A stretch of 64,000 nt of DNA from Magnetococcales bacterium. Lineage in GTDB: Bacteria > Pseudomonadota > Magnetococcia > Magnetococcales > Magnetaquicoccaceae. Of the stretch, positions 49,782 through 59,533 are shown in pieces; the first letter of the stretch is position 1, and each line of letters begins with the position of its first letter. Location of the stretch: NCBI GenBank assembly GCA_011089965.1, contig JAANAU010000004.1, forward strand, positions 62,001-126,000, read 5' to 3'. A model generated the notes under the pieces. That model did not search any database. It worked only from the letters and a program-made list of their open reading frames with translations, and had not been told where the DNA came from. The position numbers and the translations under genes are program-made.

Positions 49782-51731
49782 TCAGGGCATGGAGATCGGG
49801 GCCAACACCGCCTCTCCAGGTCCGCCAACCGCCATATCGGCCTGAATCGAGGCCGAACCTGTCAACAGCAACTGATAAACACCCATCCCGGTCAGCACCT
49901 TTTTGACATAATTGCGGGTTTCGGCAATCGGAATCCCTTCAATAAAGGTCATGGGATCCTTGTGCAACCGCTCTTCCCGCCACTGCCTGGCACGCCCAGG
50001 CCCGGCATTATATCCCACCAATGCCAACACCACATCGCCATCAAACTGCTTCAACATGCGCCGCATGTATGCCTGTCCCAAAGCCATGTTGTAACCCGGC
50101 GTCTGCAACCGCATGCGCGTGGCTTCGGGAAAACGGGAGAGACGTGCTTCGGAACGGGCCGTCTCCGGCATCAATTGCATCACTCCAAAAGCCTTGGCCG
50201 AAGATTCGGCGCGCGGAAAAAATTGACTCTCCTGACGCGATGTCGCCCAAATCAGAGCCTGGGAAAGCTGCCACCCCCCATCCGGCATCCACCTGGGCAT
50301 GGGAAACAGCCCACGCCAGAACGTCCGCTCCTTGCGATGCAGCTCCGAAGCCAGCTTCAATGCCAACTCCGCCACCCCAAAACGGATGGCCAGACACAAT
50401 CGCTCCTCACTGTTCAACCCGACCCGCTCCCCCAATCGCATGATCTCCGGCCCGGCATACCACTCCCGTCCCACAGCGTGCAACAGCTTTGGCACCTCCA
50501 GATCCGCCTCCGTAATCTTGGGTGATGTTCCCTGATCCGGACAAACGGGATCCGGATCAGTCAATTTGGGCAGAGATCCCCTCAACTCTTCGTGTGCCAA
50601 CTGACCATGCAGCGTATCCAAATGGCGGGACGCCCCTTCCAATAACACCGAACGCTCGGAAGGGTTGTCAGTCAAACGGGCTGCCCAATACCCACCCTGG
50701 GCACGACCAGCCGGTGTCACCCCTTCCCGGGCCATCCGTCGAAACAGCTCACCAGCCCGCCCACGCTCACCCAGATTGAAAGCACTCCAGCCGGCCAACC
50801 AGGCCGAATCCTCCAGAGCACCCCCTTTTTCTCGCACATTCTCTTCCAAAATCAACAGGGCACTCCGATACTCCTGTTTGGAAAAGATCAACTGCCGTCC
50901 CAACCAGTAACGCCATTTCTGACGATCTTCGACAGCCAGCTCCGCACCCTGACTTCCGACCAGCCACTCCTGCATGCGGCTGACCGCTCCCTGCTTTTGC
51001 AACAGATCAAACCGTTCGCGCCACACCTCCCGACGCTCGGGCTGGGTCAATGTCAACCCGGTCAACACAGCAGGGAATTGGCCATCTCCCCGACGTGCGG
51101 CGTCCAAGGCCCGAAAGAAACCCTGTCTGGCCTCTGGCAACTGACGCAATACCGCAGCCAGGCTGTTGACATCCCGACCAGCCAGACTGCGTGCACGTGC
51201 TTCGTGATCGGCCTGGGTCAATCTGGATTGAAAGGGATGCTCCTGGCCGATCTTCAGATGGGACTCCGCACCTTCCCGGTACAGTTCACGCCACAAGGCC
51301 AAGGCATCATCGCCCCGCTCGGCACGCAACAACCCCCCCAAACGGAGCTGGCGTGCGGACTGGGATTTGGGAGGATGCTGCACAAACCAGTTCTCAGCCC
51401 GCTCTCCGCCGATATCGACCAGCCGTTTCTCCAGCACCTTCAAGACCCGATCCCCTTGCGGATGGTTGGGCCACTGCCGGACAAAGGAGTCCAATTGCTC
51501 AATCGACGCGGGTTGATCCGGGTGCAGCATCAACTCCAGTTCCAGATACGACGCCAGCAGATCGTGTCTGGGCCACGCGGTCCGATCCTGGAGCGATTCC
51601 AACGAGGAATCCTGCTCCAATACGGCAAAGCGACGCCGGTATTCCTGTATCACCTCCTCCTCACTGCTTGCACCGACCGTGAGTGCAGGCAGCCACCACA
51701 AACCCAGGATGAGTGTCAAGATAAGTCGCAC
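49782..51731 (-). CDS. Soluble lytic murein transglycosylase (Slt70 type)
   Basis: The ~649-residue periplasmic enzyme cleaves peptidoglycan glycan strands. I chose GTG at 51729-51731, which follows AAGGAACTTTGGTC and starts directly with a signal peptide (RLILTLILGLWWLPALTVGA). A TTG at 51764 is possible but has no ribosome site. Residues ~35-460 are the helical U/L-type superhelix. The C-terminal SLT domain has the catalytic Glu in SRQESQFFPRA, and AFGVMQLMPETA, and ALVGYNAGPGRARQW. It converges on cheR. Confidence 0.92.
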   Translation of the reverse strand: MRLILTLILGLWWLPALTVGASSEEEVIQEYRRRFAVLEQDSSLESLQDRTAWPRHDLLASYLELELMLHPDQPASIEQLDSFVRQWPNHPQGDRVLKVLEKRLVDIGGERAENWFVQHPPKSQSARQLRLGGLLRAERGDDALALWRELYREGAESHLKIGQEHPFQSRLTQADHEARARSLAGRDVNSLAAVLRQLPEARQGFFRALDAARRGDGQFPAVLTGLTLTQPERREVWRERFDLLQKQGAVSRMQEWLVGSQGAELAVEDRQKWRYWLGRQLIFSKQEYRSALLILEENVREKGGALEDSAWLAGWSAFNLGERGRAGELFRRMAREGVTPAGRAQGGYWAARLTDNPSERSVLLEGASRHLDTLHGQLAHEELRGSLPKLTDPDPVCPDQGTSPKITEADLEVPKLLHAVGREWYAGPEIMRLGERVGLNSEERLCLAIRFGVAELALKLASELHRKERTFWRGLFPMPRWMPDGGWQLSQALIWATSRQESQFFPRAESSAKAFGVMQLMPETARSEARLSRFPEATRMRLQTPGYNMALGQAYMRRMLKQFDGDVVLALVGYNAGPGRARQWREERLHKDPMTFIEGIPIAETRNYVKKVLTGMGVYQLLLTGSASIQADMAVGGPGEAVLAPISMP

Positions 51732-51779
51732 GACCAAAGTTCCTTGCCTCAAGAGAGAGTCCAATGCACCCGATACTGC

Positions 51780-52769
51780 TTACCGTGAATCTGCAAATAC
51801 GGCATCCAGGGTGGTGGCATCCACAAAACGCATCCCCCACTTGCGCAAAGATGCCACCTCGGCATGATCGATTCTGTCATGAACAGCCTTGGGTAATGCA
51901 CCAAAACGGTGCTGCAACAGACGAGTCAACATCTTGGCCTCACCTCTTCTAACCCCTTTTCTCATACCTTTCTTCAGACCTTTTTCCAGACCTTTTTCCA
52001 GACCTTTTTCCAGACCAGAACGTTCAAAACTTGTTACATACGGCATATGATTGTCCTCCTCAAAAGCGATGATCTCTGCTCTAAGTTGGTCCGCCAACTC
52101 CTTGGGCAAGAACAGTGCCCAATCAATAAATTTCAGCAATGCAATCACCCGTTGACGATCATAACCACTCTGATACAAACGACGCATCAGACTCCATTTC
52201 ATCTGATAGCGTTCCTGGGGATGATGACGGGTTTCCATGGCATGCAAATGGGCCAGTACAACCATGGCAAACGGATTTCCTGACTGCATCAAATCCGCTT
52301 CCGAATAATCCAGCAACTTGATCGCAGTATACCGATAGCTTTGACAAGTACCCCATAACTCATAGTGAAACTCGGTTGGTCGCCACTCCGGATTTCTATC
52401 GGCCAAGATGGCCAGACTGACCACAGGACGTTGATACAGATCATAGGCCCGATATTGGTAAACATACATGCGCGACGAAAAATGGGGTTGCCGGTCCCCT
52501 TGAATCTCAATATGTATCAGAACCCACTGCTCGCTGCCATCACGGTGCCAAACCTTCACCAGTTTATCCATGCGGCGGTTGCCAACCTTGGCGTCGCGCG
52601 TGATTCGAGCCAATTCCGTATCCAGGAATTCATACCCACGCTGCCAATCGATGTCATCGTGAGCCTCTGGCAGAAAAAAAGCCAAAAAATCCCGAAAACA
52701 GGCATCGACAATCTCTTTCCAGGGCACATCAAATTCATCTCGCGTCGGTTTCTGTCTGCGCACGCGCAC
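51780..52769 (-). CDS. Rpn/DUF4351-like putative nuclease (PD-(D/E)XK) with Gly-Leu-Glu-Lys repeats
   Basis: This ~329-residue protein resembles the Rpn/YhgA-type recombination-promoting nucleases. The LIHIEIQGDRQPHFSSRMYVYQYRAYD segment is the E-x-Q end of the PD-(D/E)XK core, with an Asp upstream in the early part. The C-terminal part has GLEK-type repeats (about four, 51967-52014 in DNA), then a basic stretch and a terminal helical region. The start is uncertain; GTG at 52767-52769 after GGAGGGATGCC is best. It lies 22 bases after ftsY on the same strand. Such genes are often mobile. Confidence 0.7.
   Translation of the reverse strand: MRVRRQKPTRDEFDVPWKEIVDACFRDFLAFFLPEAHDDIDWQRGYEFLDTELARITRDAKVGNRRMDKLVKVWHRDGSEQWVLIHIEIQGDRQPHFSSRMYVYQYRAYDLYQRPVVSLAILADRNPEWRPTEFHYELWGTCQSYRYTAIKLLDYSEADLMQSGNPFAMVVLAHLHAMETRHHPQERYQMKWSLMRRLYQSGYDRQRVIALLKFIDWALFLPKELADQLRAEIIAFEEDNHMPYVTSFERSGLEKGLEKGLEKGLKKGMRKGVRRGEAKMLTRLLQHRFGALPKAVHDRIDHAEVASLRKWGMRFVDATTLDAVFADSR
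51967..52014. repeat. 12-bp tandem repeat inside the Rpn-like gene
   Basis: Four units of CCTTTTTCCAGA (the first with changes) in a row encode the GLEK-type repeats on the minus strand. In-frame 12-base units could change number by slippage. Confidence 0.8.
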
Positions 52770-52791
52770 GGCATCCCTCCATAACACGTTA

Positions 52792-53700
52792 TCAAAACAG
52801 GGCTTCGACAAATTGTCTGGGATCAAAAGGCCGCAAATCCTCCAACCCTTCCCCAACACCGATATAACGGACCGGCAGTTTGAACTTCTCGCTCAACCCC
52901 ACCACCACGCCCCCCTTGGCTGTACCGTCCAGTTTGGTGATGACCAGACCGGTGATGCCAATGGCTTCATGAAACTTCTGCACCTGACTGATCGCATTCT
53001 GTCCAGTGGTGCCATCCAGTACCAGCAATGTTTCATGAGGAGCCGACGGGTCCAGGCGTCCCAGAACACGTTTGATTTTCTTCAGCTCTTCCATCAGGTT
53101 GCTTTTGGTATGGAGTCGTCCCGCCGTATCGGCGATCAACACGTCATATCTGCGCGCCCGGGCAGCGGCAAAAGCATCATGCACGACCGAAGCGGCATCC
53201 GCATCCTGACCCTGGGAAATGACCAGACAACCACACCGTTCACCCCACTTCTGCAACTGGGCCACAGCCGCTGCCCGATAGGTATCACCGGCTGCCAACA
53301 GCACCTTTTCATGATTGGATTGATAAAAGGCGGCCAACTTGCCAATGGTTGTGGTCTTCCCAACCCCGTTCACACCCACCACCAGGATCACCCAGGGATG
53401 AACCCGTTGCGATGGCACAACCCCCTGCTCCACTGCCTCCAGATGGGCACGAATGGTGTCACGCAACGCCTCGCGCATGGCATTGGCATCTTTCTTCTGC
53501 TTGCGATCCAACCGTTCTTTGGCCTCGCGGACAATGGCCGAGGCGGTCTCCACCCCAAAATCGGCCATGACCAACTGATCTTCCAGCTCCTCCAGGAGCG
53601 CCTCATCCACCTTGCCGCCGATGAACAGCTCTTCCAGAGGGGTATTGAGGAGTTGCCGCGTTTTTGCCAGCCCCTCTTTCAAACGCGCAAAAAAAGACAT
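52792..53700 (-). CDS. ftsY: Signal recognition particle receptor FtsY
   Basis: The 302-residue GTPase has the N domain (FFARLKEGLAKTRQLLN) and the G domain: GVNGVGKTTTIGKLA, DTYRAAAVAQLQKW, DTAGRLHTKSNLMEELKKI, TKLDGTAKGGVVVGL, then GVGEGLEDLRPFDP. It is the SRP receptor that docks ribosomes at the membrane. The acidic N-terminal extension found in Enterobacteriaceae is missing, as in many bacteria. AAGGGAG lies before the ATG. Confidence 0.97.
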   Translation of the reverse strand: MSFFARLKEGLAKTRQLLNTPLEELFIGGKVDEALLEELEDQLVMADFGVETASAIVREAKERLDRKQKKDANAMREALRDTIRAHLEAVEQGVVPSQRVHPWVILVVGVNGVGKTTTIGKLAAFYQSNHEKVLLAAGDTYRAAAVAQLQKWGERCGCLVISQGQDADAASVVHDAFAAARARRYDVLIADTAGRLHTKSNLMEELKKIKRVLGRLDPSAPHETLLVLDGTTGQNAISQVQKFHEAIGITGLVITKLDGTAKGGVVVGLSEKFKLPVRYIGVGEGLEDLRPFDPRQFVEALF

Positions 53701-53741
53701 GAACTCAGATCTCCCTTCCAGACAGATTCATGGGGGCACAC

Positions 53742-54155
53742 CTAGGGCCGAGCCATCCGCTCCAATTCACTCCAGAACGGCTCCTCGCCCCGATAGCCGC
53801 GAAACCGACCCAACTCCCGACCCTGACGATCCATCAGCAGAAAAGTCGGATAAAAACGCACCTCCCACACCTTGGCCTCCCACTCTTTCGGCGGGGCGAA
53901 ATTATCCACCACCACCAGAGGAAACTTTTGACCCAGATCGGTTTTCGGATAGACAGGGGCCACGGTTTGCATGAAATCCTTGCAATATGGGCAGAAGTCG
54001 GTCACAAACACAACCAGTTGTCCCTCGACTCCCCGTCTGTCCGGGGCTGCCAGGAGACCTCCTGTCCAGATCAACGCCAACAGGATAACCAACAACAGCA
54101 AGCGATGACGGCGTTCCAAAGTTTCAATCATCCAGAGAAAAAAGATCAAACCCAT
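53742..54155 (-). CDS. Membrane-anchored thioredoxin-like protein (CxxC)
   Basis: The ~137-residue protein has an N-terminal hydrophobic segment (LLLLVILLALIWTGGLLA) that is a signal peptide or anchor. A thioredoxin fold with FCPYC active site (VVFVTDFCPYCKDFMQ) and a cis-Pro region (VRFYPTFLLMDRQGREL) follows. It resembles SoxW/thiol-disulphide proteins of the periplasm. Start at 54155 or 54131 is uncertain. It is upstream of ftsY on the same strand with 41 bases between. Confidence 0.8.
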   Translation of the reverse strand: MGLIFFLWMIETLERRHRLLLLVILLALIWTGGLLAAPDRRGVEGQLVVFVTDFCPYCKDFMQTVAPVYPKTDLGQKFPLVVVDNFAPPKEWEAKVWEVRFYPTFLLMDRQGRELGRFRGYRGEEPFWSELERMARP

Positions 54156-54223
54156 GTGCTGACACCACCATACAGAATTCCGCTCACGATTGCAAAACTC
54201 CCCTTGCAGATGCCGATCAAAAC

Positions 54224-55270
54224 ATGACCGCCCCAACCCTGTCCATCATCATTCCAACCTGCAATGAAATCAACACACTGCCCCATTTGATTGCGCAACT
54301 GCGCCAGCAGATCGGTGTGGAACCGGAAATCGTGATTGCGGATGGATGTTCCACCGATGGCACCCCGGAGTGGGCCAGATCAGAGGGCATACGGGTGGTT
54401 GCCTGCCCGCAACGGGGACGGGGAGCACAAATGAATGCCGGAGCACACGCCAGCACCGGAAGCGAACTCTTGTTCTTGCATGCCGACTCCGGCATGCCGG
54501 ATATCACCTTGCTCCAACAAGCCATGCACTGTATGCAGACATACCGTCTGGCAGGCCAGAAACACTGCGCCGGACACTTCTCCATCCGCTTCATTGATAC
54601 GGCAGGCACCTGGCATCCCTTGCTGCGCTATCTGGAAAAAAAAAGCCTGCTCAATCGACCCGAGTGCATTCATGGCGACCGGGGCATGTGGTTGTCACGA
54701 AGCTTTTTTTTTGAGTTGGGTGGTTTCCGTACAGACCTGCCTTTTCTGGAAGATCAACAGATCGCCCACCGTGTTGCCCAACAGGGGCAGTGGACCACTC
54801 TGCCGGGTTGCCTGGAAACCTCGGCCCGACGATTCCGCCAGGAAGGAACCCTCAAACGCACCCTGCTCAATGCCATGATTCTCACGGCCTTTCAGGCGGA
54901 TTTCCAGGAGTTCCTCCAGCAGGCCCCGGCTCTTTATCGCACCCAGGAACACACGACAAATGTGCAATTGATCCCGTTTCTGCGCCTGGTTCATCAACTC
55001 GATCAAGCCGCTGGCTGGCAACACGCCTGGCACCGGTGGCACAGAATCGGTCAGTCTCTCTGCGCTTCCTTTTGGCAATTTTTTTTCATGTTTGATCTGT
55101 TGGCCAACACGCTGCGCACAGAGGATCGTTTCCCGGCGATCCTGTTTCATGACAGGACTATTCAACCACTTCTCAAGCGTTTGCCATGCGCATGGATCCC
55201 CGCCATATTGATTAGGTATATCTTAATTTTGATTGAAACCCCCTTTGCGTTTGCAAGATATGCATGTTAA
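54224..55270 (+). CDS. Family 2 glycosyltransferase (TIGR04283-like)
   Basis: The 348-residue protein begins with a GT2 fold: LSIIIPTCNEINTLPHLIAQL, then IVIADGCSTDGTPEWA, RGRGAQMNAGAHAS and FLHADSGMP as the metal-binding D-x-D-like site. The first ~225 residues match the TIGR04283 group, and the C-terminal ~120 residues extend beyond it, ending in a hydrophobic stretch (AWIPAILIRYILILIETPFAFA). Acceptor unknown. It lies between the thioredoxin-like gene (divergent) and a chemoreceptor gene. Confidence 0.82.
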   Translation: MTAPTLSIIIPTCNEINTLPHLIAQLRQQIGVEPEIVIADGCSTDGTPEWARSEGIRVVACPQRGRGAQMNAGAHASTGSELLFLHADSGMPDITLLQQAMHCMQTYRLAGQKHCAGHFSIRFIDTAGTWHPLLRYLEKKSLLNRPECIHGDRGMWLSRSFFFELGGFRTDLPFLEDQQIAHRVAQQGQWTTLPGCLETSARRFRQEGTLKRTLLNAMILTAFQADFQEFLQQAPALYRTQEHTTNVQLIPFLRLVHQLDQAAGWQHAWHRWHRIGQSLCASFWQFFFMFDLLANTLRTEDRFPAILFHDRTIQPLLKRLPCAWIPAILIRYILILIETPFAFARYAC

Positions 55271-55332
55271 CATTCTATTCATCTATAGTATAAATCACCG
55301 TTAACAATGTTACTTGCGGGGAGTAAAGATAC

Positions 55333-57396
55333 ATGCGACTGGCTGACATCAAGATGCGTCCGAAACTGCTGGGACTTTTCCTGCTGGTTGGTCTACTCCC
55401 CCTGGCCACTGCCGGATGGTATGCCACCAGTCAGGCGGAAAAAAACATCATGCAGCAGGCATTCAATCAATTGAATGCCGTGCAAGGGATCAAGAAAACA
55501 CAAATCGAAAAGTACATGGCCGAACGCTTCGGTGATCTGAATGTCCTGGCCGCCTCCGGTGATGTTGCACGTGCCATCACCCATATCGAAGAGGCATTCG
55601 AGGCCGATGGCAAAAAAACCGGTGGCGCCAAATGGAATCAGGCCGTGGCCAGCTATACAAAATGGCTGGACCATTTCACCAAAGAGTACGGCTATTATGA
55701 TCTGTTTCTGATCGCTGCGGATGGGGATATCACCTACTCCTTTGCCAAGGAGTCGGATCTGGGACAAAACCTGATCACCGGCTCTTTGAACAGCAGCAGC
55801 CTGGGCAAGGCATTCAACAAGGCGATCAAGAATCACAACACCACCCTGGGCGACTTTGAGCCGTATGCCCCGTCCAAGGGCGAACCTGCTGCATTCATTG
55901 TTGCGCCCATCATAGAAAACAATAAGTTGATCGGGGCTATCGGTCTGCAACTGTCTCTGGAGTCCATCAACGGGGTCATGCAACAACGGGACGGCATGGG
56001 TCAGAGCGGCGAGACCTATCTGGTGGGACCAGACAAACGCATGCGTTCCGACTCCTTCATTGACAAACAGGGCCATTCGGTGAAGGCTTCGTTTGCCGGG
56101 ACGGTGGAAAAGAACGGTGTCGATACCGAAGGGAGCCGTGAGGCTCTGGCAGGCAAAAGCGGATCCAAGGTGATCATCGATTACAACGGCAACCCGGTGT
56201 TGTCCAGTTATGCCCCTATCAAGGTTGGAGAGACGGTGTGGGCGGTATTGGCCGAGATTGATCTGTCCGAAGTGCGCATTCCCATCGACAATCTGATCTT
56301 TGCCATCATCTCCCTGGCTTTGGCCATGGCCGTGATCGTGGGCGTGGTGGCCATCTGGATTGCCAACAGCATTGCCAAGCCTTTGATCCAGGGGGTGGAG
56401 TTGACCCAGGCCGTGGCTGCCGGCAATCTGACGGCCACAACCAGCATCAACCAGAAAGACGAGATCGGTATTCTGGCCAACTCCCTGGAAGCCATGATGA
56501 CCAAATTGCGCGACGTGATCGGCGAGGTCTCCACAGCTGCCCAGCAAGTGGCTTCTGGCAGCAACGAGATCTCCAACTCGGCGCAGAATCTCTCCCAGGG
56601 AGCCACGGAACAGGCGGCATCGGTGGAAGAGACCTCTTCGGCCATGGAAGAGATGGCCTCGACCATTCAACAAAACACCGACAACTCCAATACCACCCGC
56701 ACCATTGCCCAAAAGGCGGCCAAGGATGCGGCAGAAGGTGGAGCTGCGGTCAATCAGGCTGTGACTGCGATGAAAGAGATTGCCGGCAAAATCGGCATCA
56801 TCGAAGAGATTGCCCGCCAGACCAATCTGTTGGCCCTGAACGCTGCCATCGAGGCAGCCCGGGCGGGCGAGCACGGCAAAGGATTTGCGGTGGTGGCCGC
56901 CGAGGTGAGAAAACTGGCCGAACGCAGCCAGATTGCAGCAGGCGAAATCAGCCACCTCTCGGCATCCAGTGTCAGCATCTCGGAACGTGCCGGACAGATC
57001 ATCAACCAACTGGTTCCAGACATCCAGAAAACCGCAGAGCTGATCAAAGAAATTGCCGCTTCCAGCCAGGAGCAGAGCCAGGGAGCCTCCCAGATCAACC
57101 AGGCGATTCAACAACTGGATCAGGTGATTCAACAGAATGCCGGCGCCTCGGAGGAGATGGCTGCCACTGCCGAAGAGTTGAATGCCCAGGCCGATCTGAT
57201 GCGTCAATCCATTGCGTTCTTCGACATTGGCACCGGCGGGAACCGTTCCATCACACCAGCCCGTACGCCAGCCCGCTCTGCTCCCGCCCCGGTGAAACGG
57301 ATCACCACCACGGCCACTGCCCATCCCAAAGCACTGCCCGCTCCCGCCAGAAAAGGAGCCAAAGGGGCCTCGGATGACGAATTCGAGTCGTTCTGA
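55333..57396 (+). CDS. Methyl-accepting chemotaxis protein (dCache type)
   Basis: The 687-residue receptor has a first membrane segment (~14-29), a ~270-residue dCache-like sensor ([63 protein letters not shown]), a second segment (~315-340), HAMP, and the signalling tip [42 protein letters not shown]. The C-terminus is Pro/Ala/Lys-rich and ends DDEFESF; it is not an NWETF-type CheR-binding tail. GGGGAGTAAAGATAC precedes the ATG. Confidence 0.95.
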   Translation: MRLADIKMRPKLLGLFLLVGLLPLATAGWYATSQAEKNIMQQAFNQLNAVQGIKKTQIEKYMAERFGDLNVLAASGDVARAITHIEEAFEADGKKTGGAKWNQAVASYTKWLDHFTKEYGYYDLFLIAADGDITYSFAKESDLGQNLITGSLNSSSLGKAFNKAIKNHNTTLGDFEPYAPSKGEPAAFIVAPIIENNKLIGAIGLQLSLESINGVMQQRDGMGQSGETYLVGPDKRMRSDSFIDKQGHSVKASFAGTVEKNGVDTEGSREALAGKSGSKVIIDYNGNPVLSSYAPIKVGETVWAVLAEIDLSEVRIPIDNLIFAIISLALAMAVIVGVVAIWIANSIAKPLIQGVELTQAVAAGNLTATTSINQKDEIGILANSLEAMMTKLRDVIGEVSTAAQQVASGSNEISNSAQNLSQGATEQAASVEETSSAMEEMASTIQQNTDNSNTTRTIAQKAAKDAAEGGAAVNQAVTAMKEIAGKIGIIEEIARQTNLLALNAAIEAARAGEHGKGFAVVAAEVRKLAERSQIAAGEISHLSASSVSISERAGQIINQLVPDIQKTAELIKEIAASSQEQSQGASQINQAIQQLDQVIQQNAGASEEMAATAEELNAQADLMRQSIAFFDIGTGGNRSITPARTPARSAPAPVKRITTTATAHPKALPAPARKGAKGASDDEFESF

Positions 57397-57411
57397 CCCT
57401 TGACAACCTCC

Positions 57412-57450
57412 ACGCTTGCCAACTCTCTCTGTAGGATGGTTGGCAAGCGT
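57412..57450 (+). terminator. Hairpin after the chemoreceptor gene
   Basis: ACGCTTGCCAAC (57412-57423) and GTTGGCAAGCGT (57439-57450) are perfect 12-base arms. No T-run follows. It is probably the 3' end of the chemoreceptor transcript. Confidence 0.55.
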
Positions 57451-57614
57451 CCCTCCCCGGACAGACAACTGCTCCATGATCGGATCTTGATGAAATCCTG
57501 ATATCTGTCCGGTCTGATTTGATCCGATTCTGACACGGTTTCATCTATTCTGCATGATATGAGCCTGCATCATTCAGGCAACAATCAACCAGCAGAATCA
57601 TGGAGCATTGTCGC

Positions 57615-59507
57615 ATGTCGATCAAAAAGAAAGGAGCAGGTCAGACATCCACATTAATGATCGGAGCCTTGGGGGTCGTGTTCGGAGACATTGGCACCAG
57701 CCCCTTGTATGCCGTCAAGGAGTCACTGGCGGCATCCGCCGGACATGGGGCATTGCCGAATCCTGCCGATGTGTTCGGGGTGATCTCGATGATCTTCTGG
57801 TCACTGGTCGTGGTGATCACCATCAAATACGTTTATTTCATCATGCAGGCGGACAATAAAGGGGAAGGCGGCATCATGGCCCTGACAGCTTTGGCCTTGC
57901 GTTCACCCTTTGTCACACCGCTTTGGCGCGCATTGATCTATTTTCTGGGAATCAGCGGCCTGGCGCTCTTCTTTGGCGACGGGGTGATCACACCGGCCAT
58001 TTCGGTCCTTTCTGCGGTCGAAGGGTTGGAGCTGGCAACTCCCATACTCAAACCGGTGATCGTGCCCATCACCCTGGGCATCCTTGTCGGTCTGTTTCTG
58101 ATTCAACGGCGCGGGACAGAAAAGGTCGGAACCCTGTTTGGACCGATCATGCTCGTCTGGTTCCTGACCCTGGCCTCCCTGGGCGTGCATGGGATCCTGA
58201 AACATCCTCAAATCCTGGCAGCGGTCCATCCTGTTCACGCATGGAGTTTCATCATGCTGCATAAAGGACAAGCATTCATCGTGATGGGTGCCGTGTTCCT
58301 CTCCGTGACCGGAGCGGAAGCCCTCTATGCAGACATGGGGCATTTCGGTCGTCGTCCCATTCAACAGGCTTGGTTGTTCATTGTCTTTCCTGCCCTGATA
58401 CTCAACTACTTCGGTCAAGGAGGCCAGATCCTCGTTGAACCGGAAGATGCACGCAATCCATTCTATCTGCTCGCTCCGGATTGGGGACTCTATCCTTTGG
58501 TCGGTCTGGCCACTGCTGCCACCGTGATCGCCTCCCAGGCCGTGATTTCCGGTGCCTTCTCGGCAGGTCGTCAGGCCATGCAGTTGGGATTCCTGCCACG
58601 TATGGATGTCATCCATACCTCTGAACAGGAGGTCGGACAAATCTATATTCCAGCCATCAACTGGATTCTGCTCGGCGCGGTCATTCTGCTGGTGCTGGGT
58701 TTCAAAAGCAGCAGCAACCTTGCTTCGGCCTATGGGATCGCGGTCACCGGTGCCATGGCCATCGATACCACACTGGCTTTTGGGCTGGTGTTGCGCGGAT
58801 TGTCCGGCTGGAATGGTCTGTTCACCCTGGGCGCAACCCTGTTCTTTCTGAGCTTTGATCTGCTCTTCTTCGCTGCCAATGCCCTGAAAATCCCGGAAGG
58901 CGGATGGTTCCCGCTCCTGATGGGTGCGATCATCTTCTTTGTCATGTCCACCTGGAAAACCGGTCTGGAACTGGCGCGTCAGGCCGTGACCCGGGAAGAG
59001 ATTCCGCTGGAACCTTTCCTGCGTCAGTTTGCTGACAATCCTGTACCCCGATCCAAGGGAATCGGCATTTATCTGACCACACAAACCGCTACCGTACCGC
59101 GTCCTCTGGTACAAAATCTTCAGCATCACTGGAGTATTCACAAGACCGTGATCATCCTGACCACCCTGTTCGTGGATACCCCGCACTGGACCAACGGACA
59201 CCGTGTGACCGAAGAGGATCTGGGCAATGGCTTTTATCGCGTGCTGGTACGGTTCGGTTTTGCCGAAACCCCCGACATCCCGAACGCCCTGAGACAAAGC
59301 CATCTGTTGCGCGACTGGTCGAATCCGGATGAAACTTCATTTTTTCTGGGGCGTGCGGTATTTTTTGCTGAAACCGGTCACCCGGGATTTCCGTTATGGC
59401 GCACGCGCCTCTTTTTGGGGATGCAACGCAATGCGAGCAGTGCTGCCTCCTGGTTGCACCTGCCTCCCCATCGGGTGGTCGAAATGGGAGCGCGCATCGA
59501 CCTGTAA
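57615..59507 (+). CDS. kup: KUP-family potassium uptake protein
   Basis: The 630-residue transporter imports K+ with H+. It has FGDIGTSPLYAVKES near the start, about 12 membrane segments to ~450 (FFGDGVITPAISVLSAVEGLE, SVTGAEALYADMGHFGRRPI, ALILNYFGQGG) and a soluble C-terminal part with GIGIYLT and FFLGR segments. I chose 57615 because GGAGCATTGTCGC precedes it; an ATG 15 bases earlier lacks a site. It lies directly upstream of the KdpD-like/KdpE genes. Confidence 0.95.
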   Translation: MSIKKKGAGQTSTLMIGALGVVFGDIGTSPLYAVKESLAASAGHGALPNPADVFGVISMIFWSLVVVITIKYVYFIMQADNKGEGGIMALTALALRSPFVTPLWRALIYFLGISGLALFFGDGVITPAISVLSAVEGLELATPILKPVIVPITLGILVGLFLIQRRGTEKVGTLFGPIMLVWFLTLASLGVHGILKHPQILAAVHPVHAWSFIMLHKGQAFIVMGAVFLSVTGAEALYADMGHFGRRPIQQAWLFIVFPALILNYFGQGGQILVEPEDARNPFYLLAPDWGLYPLVGLATAATVIASQAVISGAFSAGRQAMQLGFLPRMDVIHTSEQEVGQIYIPAINWILLGAVILLVLGFKSSSNLASAYGIAVTGAMAIDTTLAFGLVLRGLSGWNGLFTLGATLFFLSFDLLFFAANALKIPEGGWFPLLMGAIIFFVMSTWKTGLELARQAVTREEIPLEPFLRQFADNPVPRSKGIGIYLTTQTATVPRPLVQNLQHHWSIHKTVIILTTLFVDTPHWTNGHRVTEEDLGNGFYRVLVRFGFAETPDIPNALRQSHLLRDWSNPDETSFFLGRAVFFAETGHPGFPLWRTRLFLGMQRNASSAASWLHLPPHRVVEMGARIDL

Positions 59508-59533
59508 CCTTTCCTCTCCCGAATGAGGGATCC

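Noticed and set aside
55393-57477. A 694-residue minus-strand frame
   Set aside because: It is the mirror of the chemoreceptor gene, with low-complexity Gly/Leu-rich composition and no domain.
57903-59303. A 466-residue minus-strand frame
   Set aside because: It is antisense to kup, whose membrane segments and motifs are unmistakable.
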